A stretch of DNA of 28,547 bases, taken from Deltaproteobacteria bacterium (GTDB lineage Bacteria; Bdellovibrionota; UBA1018). A program made the position numbers and the translations under genes. Positions 23,501 to 28,547 of this stretch are shown piece by piece. The notes beneath the pieces are model-generated. The model was not told the origin of the DNA. It made no database searches and worked only from the letters and a program-made list of their open reading frames with translations. The stretch covers positions 1 through 28,547 of the forward strand of contig JABDFB010000022.1 in assembly GCA_013286765.1 (NCBI GenBank). Reading direction: 5' to 3'. Positions within the stretch are counted from its first letter, which is position 1. Every line of letters begins with the position of its first letter.

Positions 23501-24966
23501 AAAGCTCAGTAAAAAGGTTCAAACTGTTAGTTGGGTTCATCACAATTCTTTGTGGGATCACTTCGACCCAGCGGTCTGAAGCAATCGAAATTGCGTTCGA
23601 ACGAGACCCGAGACTTCCTCTTGTTTATATTAATCTCGCCCTAAAAACAGGTTCGGTCAGTGACCCAAAAGGTAAGAGTGGGATCACAAATTTTATGGGT
23701 GAAATGCTACTTCGAGGTACAAAGAAGCGAAGCAATGAACAACTGAATTTAGATTTGGACCAAATTGGTGCAAAACTAGAGGTAGAAACCCGTTTGGAAT
23801 CGATTATCCTCAGGGGGGCGGTCGTATCAAAACACCTTCCGACCTTTCTGAACATCGTTTCGGAAGTGGTAACTGAGCCCAGTTTCCCGGAAACTGAAAT
23901 TTCCAAGCTTAAGGGCGAACTTATTTCTACATTAAGAGAGTTACTTGGAAGCGATGGTTCTTTAGCATCACGGTGGTTCACTCGATTTCTTTTTCAGGGT
24001 CACCCTTATGGCAACCCGATTTTAGGTACAGATAAGAATTTGCGATCATTGACCCGAAAACAGATTGTTGATCACTACAATCAAGTTGTGTCTGATCGTT
24101 TGCTAGTGTTTGTTGGAACCGGCGATGCATCCAATGAGCTGATTTCAAACTGGGTAAACAAAATTGCGTCTGTATTGGCTGAAAGAACTGGGTCTGACCA
24201 ACACGGGAAAGAACTCGGACAAACCGCTGGACAGGAAGCTGGGCAAGAAGGAATTACAGAGAAACCCAACAGTAAAAAACACCTTCTTCTCTCCACAGAC
24301 CTCCAGAACCCAAAAAATCCGGATAAAAGAAGACTGTTAGTGGTCGACAAGCCGGATCGAACTCAGACTCAGATTAATGTCGGACAAGTCGGAATTAGTC
24401 CTACCGATTCTGATTACTTTCCGCTGTATTTAGGCAATCACGCCTTGGGTGGCTCCTTCTCCAGCATTCTAATGTCTGAAATCAGGGTTAAGCGTGGCTG
24501 GAGCTATGGTGCGTATAGTATGTTCCGTCTCGGTCTCCATCCACGATCGTGGCATACGAATCTATTTCCTGCGGCCAAGGACTCACCGGCAGCTCTTGAG
24601 TTAACTCTCAAGTTGCTAAAAGATGCAAAGGATCTGGGGATTACCGACGCACAGTTTGAATTTGCACAAAAGAGCCTGATTCACAATGCACAGTTCATGT
24701 TCAACACTCCCAAGAAGAGAGTCGAAAATGTTCTGGTTGAGAAAACCCTGGATTTGCCGGCCGGATTTTTCCGCGACTACGCTGAACAATTAGATAAGGT
24801 CAGTAAGAGCGACGTCAATCGGGCGTTGAACCGATTTTTGAAACCAGATCAGATGACGATTACGGTCCTTGGGACAGCTTCTCAGCTCAAAGATGCATTG
24901 TCGAAAGTCACTGGAGTTCCCGTGGCAGAAATCAAAGTAATTCCTTACACTGCGGAAGACTTGTAA
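23497..24966 (+). CDS. M16-family peptidase-like protein lacking the zinc site
   Basis: A 489-residue protein of the same family as its upstream neighbour, with which it shares ATGA (stop/start overlap). It has a Sec signal peptide (about 1-29, ending SEA). Where the active partner has HxxEH, it reads NFMGE (65-69) in the matching phrase GITNFMGEMLLRGT, so both histidines and the glutamate are gone. The C-terminal domain keeps the substrate-grip phrase RGWSYGAYS. Paired genes of an active and an inactive M16 protein commonly form heterodimers, as in mitochondrial processing peptidase; that is inferred here. Between the two domains, about 229-262, lies a Gly/Gln/Glu-rich linker made partly of a 12-nt repeat. 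Confidence 0.9.
   Translation: MKSSVKRFKLLVGFITILCGITSTQRSEAIEIAFERDPRLPLVYINLALKTGSVSDPKGKSGITNFMGEMLLRGTKKRSNEQLNLDLDQIGAKLEVETRLESIILRGAVVSKHLPTFLNIVSEVVTEPSFPETEISKLKGELISTLRELLGSDGSLASRWFTRFLFQGHPYGNPILGTDKNLRSLTRKQIVDHYNQVVSDRLLVFVGTGDASNELISNWVNKIASVLAERTGSDQHGKELGQTAGQEAGQEGITEKPNSKKHLLLSTDLQNPKNPDKRRLLVVDKPDRTQTQINVGQVGISPTDSDYFPLYLGNHALGGSFSSILMSEIRVKRGWSYGAYSMFRLGLHPRSWHTNLFPAAKDSPAALELTLKLLKDAKDLGITDAQFEFAQKSLIHNAQFMFNTPKKRVENVLVEKTLDLPAGFFRDYAEQLDKVSKSDVNRALNRFLKPDQMTITVLGTASQLKDALSKVTGVPVAEIKVIPYTAEDL
24214..24249 (+). repeat. 12-nt tandem repeat (3 units) in the M16 partner linker
   Basis: Units begin at 24214, 24226 and 24238 (for example GCTGGACAGGAA and GCTGGGCAAGAA) and encode LGQT, AGQE, AGQE at residues 240-251. 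The repeat lies in the linker between the two M16 domains. Confidence 0.75.
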
Positions 24967-25000
24967 GGATCAAGAGTTTTTATTGAAGAAGTAGGCTGGG

Positions 25001-25963
25001 ATGGCAGTTCAAGATTGGTTTAAAGAAAATCAAAGCTCGTTTTCGGGTTCGCTTAGCTTCGATGAACCTCTGTTTCGTCACACCTACTATCGGATCGGGG
25101 GTCCTGCTTCAGTTTTCACGGTGCCAAAGTGCCAAGCCGACATTCAATGGCTCAACCGCGGTATTCGTGAAACTGGAATTCCATTTTTTATTTTGGGGTT
25201 AGGGTCAAATATCTTATTCCCAGACGAAGGCTATCCCGGATTAATTATACGTACCAACCGTTATAATCTCGAAATTCAGGCTTCGCCTTCTCCCAAAGAA
25301 CATAAACTCCTCATCACAACCGGCGCCAGCGTTCCCATTTCGACCTTACTTAGGAAAGCTTCGCAAGAAGGCTGGGATGGTCTTGAATTTCTAACGGGCG
25401 TTCCAGGAAGTGTTGGCGGTGCCATTCGCATGAACGCAGGCACTCACTTAGGCGCAGTCGAAGGGCGACTTCAGAGAGCTGATGTATTTATAATAGGCGA
25501 TGGCGTAGGCGACGAATTAAAAACGTTCAACAGGGATCAGTTTCAGTTCGCATATAGAAAAAATTTGTTTTTACCGGAAGGCGCCCTAATTTGGTCTGCA
25601 CTCTGGGAAGTCGAAAAAGCAGATCCCGAACAAGTGAAAACAAAAATTGCTCAAATTCTCGCAAGGCGAAAGCAAACACAGCCGATCGATATGCCATCGT
25701 GTGGTAGCGTTTTTAAAAATCCAAAAGGCCAACCATCCCAGACAGGACTCCATGCATGGCAGGTCATCGAACGCTTAGGACTGAGAGGCTTTCAAATCGG
25801 CCAAGCCCAATTCTCTGAAAAACACTGCAACTTCATTGTCAATCTGGGGAGCGCAAAAGCTAGTGATGTACGAGCACTGATCGACCTCGCAAAAACCCGA
25901 GCCAAACAGGAGCTCAACATTACGTTAGAAGAAGAAGTTATTGTGATTACTCCATCCCCCTAA
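25001..25963 (+). CDS. murB: UDP-N-acetylenolpyruvoylglucosamine reductase
   Basis: MurB reduces UDP-GlcNAc-enolpyruvate to UDP-MurNAc with FAD and NADPH, the step after MurA. The 320 residues show the FAD-binding phrases YYRIGGPA (29-36), LGLGSN (65-70) and GVPGSVGGAIRMNAG (133-147), Arg186 in FAYRKN and the catalytic Ser236 in PSCGSVFKNP (232-241). The C-terminal glutamate lies in LEEEV. The plan is the shorter type II enzyme of Gram-positives and many other bacteria, not the E. coli type I. The ATG follows TAGG with a 5-nt spacer. It lies on the plus strand, opposed to murC and ftsQAZ, with which it is normally co-oriented; the repeated 81-nt element starts immediately after its stop. Confidence 0.96.
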   Translation: MAVQDWFKENQSSFSGSLSFDEPLFRHTYYRIGGPASVFTVPKCQADIQWLNRGIRETGIPFFILGLGSNILFPDEGYPGLIIRTNRYNLEIQASPSPKEHKLLITTGASVPISTLLRKASQEGWDGLEFLTGVPGSVGGAIRMNAGTHLGAVEGRLQRADVFIIGDGVGDELKTFNRDQFQFAYRKNLFLPEGALIWSALWEVEKADPEQVKTKIAQILARRKQTQPIDMPSCGSVFKNPKGQPSQTGLHAWQVIERLGLRGFQIGQAQFSEKHCNFIVNLGSAKASDVRALIDLAKTRAKQELNITLEEEVIVITPSP

Positions 25964-26044
25964 GGTACTTTTGAGCGAAATGCTCAAACTGGAGCTTATG
26001 GGTTGGGGGTATAGACCTCAGATTGAATGATTTTTTAAAAAAAG
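25964..26044. repeat. 81-nt dispersed element, copy B (after murB)
   Basis: Begins directly after the murB stop codon and ends 15 nt before the convergent SDR gene. It matches 13851-13931 at about 80% identity. Here the 6-bp hairpin is perfect: TTGAGC (25971-25976) with GCTCAA (25982-25987) and a 5-nt loop; copy A keeps the same geometry with different bases, which hints at selection on structure. The final part, CCTCAGATTGAATGATTTTT, is the best conserved. Confidence 0.8.
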
Positions 26045-26059
26045 CAGCAGAGGACGAAT

Positions 26060-26992
26060 TCAATTACTCAGGATCGCCTCTAACGCCGACTTGAGATTCG
26101 GATACTTGAAGCGAAAATTCTCGCCTATTAACTTGGCCGGAGCAACTCGCTGACTGGAGAGCAGAGCTTGAGAGGCTTCTCCTAAGCCAAATTTTAACAT
26201 AAATTTGGGAATTTTAAGAAATGTGGGCCTATGAAGGGTTTTTGCAAAAGTAGTTGAGAATTCGGAGTTGGTGACCGGGTATGGAGCAACGCAGTTGATC
26301 GGGCCGGAAAGAGCCTCATCACCTAAACATCTTGTAATGATAGAAACGAGATCATCGATATGGATCCAACTCATCCATTGTTTTCCACTACCGAGTGAAC
26401 CACCTAGACCAAATGAAAATATGGGGAGCATGCGATCAAGAGCTCCGCCACTTTTTCCTAAAACAATTCCAAATCGAAGGGCTACTCTTCTTGTTCCAGA
26501 CAGTGAGGCCTGAAGCAGAGCCCCTTCCCAATCCTTACAAAGTTTGGCAAGAAAGTCCTTTCCGGGCGGGGAAGTCTCACGCAACACTTCCTCCCCGCGG
26601 TCTCCGTAATAACCAATAGCCGAAGCAGTGATAAAAACTTTTGGATGCGTTGCCAATGAATCGAGCAATGAAATCAGTCTCTTAGAGCTCTCAACTCGTG
26701 AGAGTCTCAACTTCTCTTTATAAGAATCGGTCCAGCGATGTCCAAATAAGGATTCACCGGCCAAATGGATCACTGCATCGAGCCCTCCGATCTGAGATCG
26801 AATTTCCTCAGATCTGGAGGATGTCGGTGTCTCCGAAAAATCCCAAGCCAGCACAGTATGTGGAGCGGGAGCTCGCCATTTTGCTCTGCTTGGATCTCTG
26901 CTTACCACTACTAGGTGATGGCCTCCCTCAATGAGGGTTTTGCAAAGAGCTCTTCCAACAAATCCTGTTGCACCAGTAACAAGTATTTTCAC
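26060..26992 (-). CDS. TIGR01777-family epimerase-like SDR (YfcH/SDR39U1 type)
   Basis: A 310-residue extended short-chain dehydrogenase-like protein. It has the N-terminal dinucleotide motif TGATGFVGR (6-14), then DAVIHLAGESLFGHRW, the family's HLAGE-type phrase, and ASAIGYYGDRG carrying the Tyr-rich active-site region, then LRFGIVLGKSGGAL and WMSWIHIDDLV. The C-terminal DUF1731 region ends in FRFKYPNLKSALEAIL, diagnostic of this family. The reaction is unknown. It starts at GTG with AGAGG 6 nt upstream and lies 82 nt downstream of murC on the same strand, so it may share the murC transcript. Such genes occur in many genomes without a fixed link to cell wall synthesis. Confidence 0.9.
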   Translation of the reverse strand: MKILVTGATGFVGRALCKTLIEGGHHLVVVSRDPSRAKWRAPAPHTVLAWDFSETPTSSRSEEIRSQIGGLDAVIHLAGESLFGHRWTDSYKEKLRLSRVESSKRLISLLDSLATHPKVFITASAIGYYGDRGEEVLRETSPPGKDFLAKLCKDWEGALLQASLSGTRRVALRFGIVLGKSGGALDRMLPIFSFGLGGSLGSGKQWMSWIHIDDLVSIITRCLGDEALSGPINCVAPYPVTNSEFSTTFAKTLHRPTFLKIPKFMLKFGLGEASQALLSSQRVAPAKLIGENFRFKYPNLKSALEAILSN

Positions 26993-27074
26993 AGAGGGCC
27001 TCTTATCATTTTTTTATATTTCTATAGTTTAGAACCGGGTTAGAGCTGTCCAGATTTATCTCTTAAATCCGAGA

Positions 27075-28520
27075 CTAAGTCTGACAAGTCAAAGCTACGG
27101 GTTTTACTCGTGTCGCCGCTAGGTCATCCGCAAGTTTAGTGATAGAACCTGCCCCCAAACACAGAACAAGATCTCCATCCATGAAATGCTCTTCTAAGAG
27201 TTGCCGGGTTAAAGCTAAATCACCTGTGTAGAAGATCTGCTGTCCACGTTTGGCAACTGTTTTTATTTTTTCAACTAGAGACTCTGAATTCACGCCCGGA
27301 ATGGGTTCTTCTCCAGCTCCGTAAATATCCGTCACAAAAATAACATCGCTCATATGAAATGCGGATGCAAATCCCTCTCCACAGTGTAGGGTTCGAGTAT
27401 AGCGATGCGGCTGAAAAATGGAAATTATCCTGCCCGACCAATACTGCCTAGCCGCAGCAAGTGTAGCCTGAATCTCTGTCGGGTGATGACCGTAGTCATC
27501 TACAATAACTCTTTGGGAAGTCTCATCAAACCATCGAATTTCGAAGCGCCGCTTGACGCCCTTAAATTCCTCTAAGCCTTTGGCTATCACTTCAAATGGA
27601 ATTTCCAATCGACGAGCAATCCCAATAGTGGCGAGTGCATTCAGGATATTGTGTTTTCCCGGAACATGAATGCGGACTCGACCCAGGCACTCTGATTTAT
27701 TCGTATCGTTATTTTTTGCGCTATTCTTTGCAAAGACGCTAAATTCAGAACCCAAACCTTTGAGCTCGATATCACGTACTGATAAATCACAGTCTTCCGA
27801 GAATCCGTAAGTCAAAAACGGTTTTGTCCAACGCTCCAGACATCGTTTCACACCGGGGTCTTCGCCACAAACGACCGCTAGTCCATAAAACGGAAGCTTA
27901 CCCACAAAATCAACGAACGCATCTTCGATTGCCGAAAGATCTTGGAAGTGATCCAAGTGGTCATTGTCAATATTGGTCACAACTCCATACGTTGCCGGTA
28001 AGTGTAAAAAAGAACCATCGCTCTCGTCCGCTTCAGCGATCACAAAATGGCCCTGTCCTAATTTTGCATTTCCGCCGAAAGAATCCACTTTGCCACCAAC
28101 CACTAAAGTCGGATCGAGCTCCGCGGTGGTAAAAACCGTTGCCAGCATAGATGTCGTCGTTGTTTTTCCATGGGATCCTGCCACTGCAATGCCGACTTTG
28201 CCACGCATGAGTTCCCCGAGCATTTCAGCTCGCGGGATAACGGGAATTCGTAGTCTCTTCGCTTCTAGAATTTCAGGATTTTTCTTTCCAATTGCTGACG
28301 AAACCACCACCACATCCGCTTCGGAAACATTTCCGGCAGAATGTTCGGAAAAAATTCTTACACCCAATTGTGTCAATCTTCTGGTCGTTTCGGTTTCCAC
28401 AACATCGGAACCTGTCACTCGATAACCTTGATTTAAAAAGACCTCGGCGATCCCACTCATCCCGATGCCACCGATCCCAACAAAATGAAGTACTGTCTTC
28501 CGTTTTCTACTATGATTCAT
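27075..28520 (-). CDS. murC: UDP-N-acetylmuramate--L-alanine ligase
   Basis: MurC adds L-alanine to UDP-MurNAc using ATP, the first amino-acid step of the peptidoglycan stem. The 481 residues show the N-terminal Rossmann motif GIGGIGMSG (15-23), the ATP loop GSHGKTTTT (115-123), EADESDGSF, the conserved TNIDNDHLDHF and the C-terminal DDYGHHPTEI. The ATG has only a weak purine run upstream. The 27 bases between it and the window edge contain short reading frames ending close to the ATG, as expected if an upstream gene such as murG is translationally coupled, but nothing can be identified. In most genomes murB and ftsQ follow in the same direction; here that order is broken. Confidence 0.97.
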   Translation of the reverse strand: MNHSRKRKTVLHFVGIGGIGMSGIAEVFLNQGYRVTGSDVVETETTRRLTQLGVRIFSEHSAGNVSEADVVVVSSAIGKKNPEILEAKRLRIPVIPRAEMLGELMRGKVGIAVAGSHGKTTTTSMLATVFTTAELDPTLVVGGKVDSFGGNAKLGQGHFVIAEADESDGSFLHLPATYGVVTNIDNDHLDHFQDLSAIEDAFVDFVGKLPFYGLAVVCGEDPGVKRCLERWTKPFLTYGFSEDCDLSVRDIELKGLGSEFSVFAKNSAKNNDTNKSECLGRVRIHVPGKHNILNALATIGIARRLEIPFEVIAKGLEEFKGVKRRFEIRWFDETSQRVIVDDYGHHPTEIQATLAAARQYWSGRIISIFQPHRYTRTLHCGEGFASAFHMSDVIFVTDIYGAGEEPIPGVNSESLVEKIKTVAKRGQQIFYTGDLALTRQLLEEHFMDGDLVLCLGAGSITKLADDLAATRVKPVALTCQT

Positions 28521-28547
28521 TTTACGCTTTACCAGCCCGAATAAACT

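Noticed and set aside
27964..28425. 153-residue plus-strand frame opposite murC
   Set aside because: Antisense shadow of conserved MurC motifs, with no supporting start signal.

Overview
The window looks like a chromosomal segment of a Bdellovibrionota-type bacterium (Bdellovibrio and relatives, formerly in Deltaproteobacteria). This placement is inference from gene content. A rho–rpmE–DUF1385–prfA–prmC–murA operon, a dnaX–recR–mglA–dksA operon (mglA encodes the Ras-like polarity GTPase known from Myxococcus and Bdellovibrio) and an ftsQ–ftsA–ftsZ cluster near murC and murB fit that group. I see no prophage, insertion sequence, tRNA, rRNA or CRISPR array.

Layout. 1-152 (minus): 5' end of an alpha-oxoamine synthase resembling serine palmitoyltransferase. 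306-815 (plus): lysine-rich orphan ORF converging on murA with overlapping stop codons. 812-6763 (minus): rho, a nested inverted-repeat element, rpmE, a DUF1385 membrane protein, prfA, prmC and murA, tightly packed with overlaps of a few bases. 7054-8244 (plus): mltG. 8289-10106 (minus): ogt followed by a GT87-like membrane glycosyltransferase. 10107-10407: GC-rich, repeat-bearing gap before dnaX. 10408-13848 (plus): dnaX, recR, mglA, dksA. 14043-15449 (minus): secreted subtilisin. 15674-16456 (plus): FabG-type reductase with a hairpin terminator. 16511-18328: accessory-looking stretch with an LRR remnant, an AAA/DUF4143 ATPase and two tandem 30-bp palindromes upstream of it. 18329-22084 (minus): ftsQ, ftsA, ftsZ. 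22076-25963 (plus): an M16 peptidase pair (one catalytic, one apparently not) and murB. 26060-28520 (minus): a TIGR01777/YfcH-like SDR and murC.

How the genes fit together. Much of the window serves the cell envelope and division: murA, murB and murC make the first cytoplasmic peptidoglycan precursors, mltG cuts nascent glycan strands, and FtsQ, FtsA and FtsZ build the division site. The rho operon links transcription termination to translation (bL31, RF1 and its methyltransferase PrmC). The dnaX operon joins replication and repair (DnaX, RecR) to cell polarity (MglA) and stringent-type transcription control (DksA).

The most unusual features are non-coding or low-complexity: an 81-nt element placed directly after two unrelated stop codons (13851-13931 and 25964-26044); a nested inverted repeat of about 124 bp between rho and rpmE; the twin 30-bp palindromes before the DUF4143 ATPase; and three separate in-frame short tandem repeats in protein linkers (dnaX 18 nt x 6, ftsZ 12 nt x 5, M16 partner 12 nt x 3). 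The usual murC–murB–ftsQAZ order is also broken by an opposed block carrying murB and the M16 pair.
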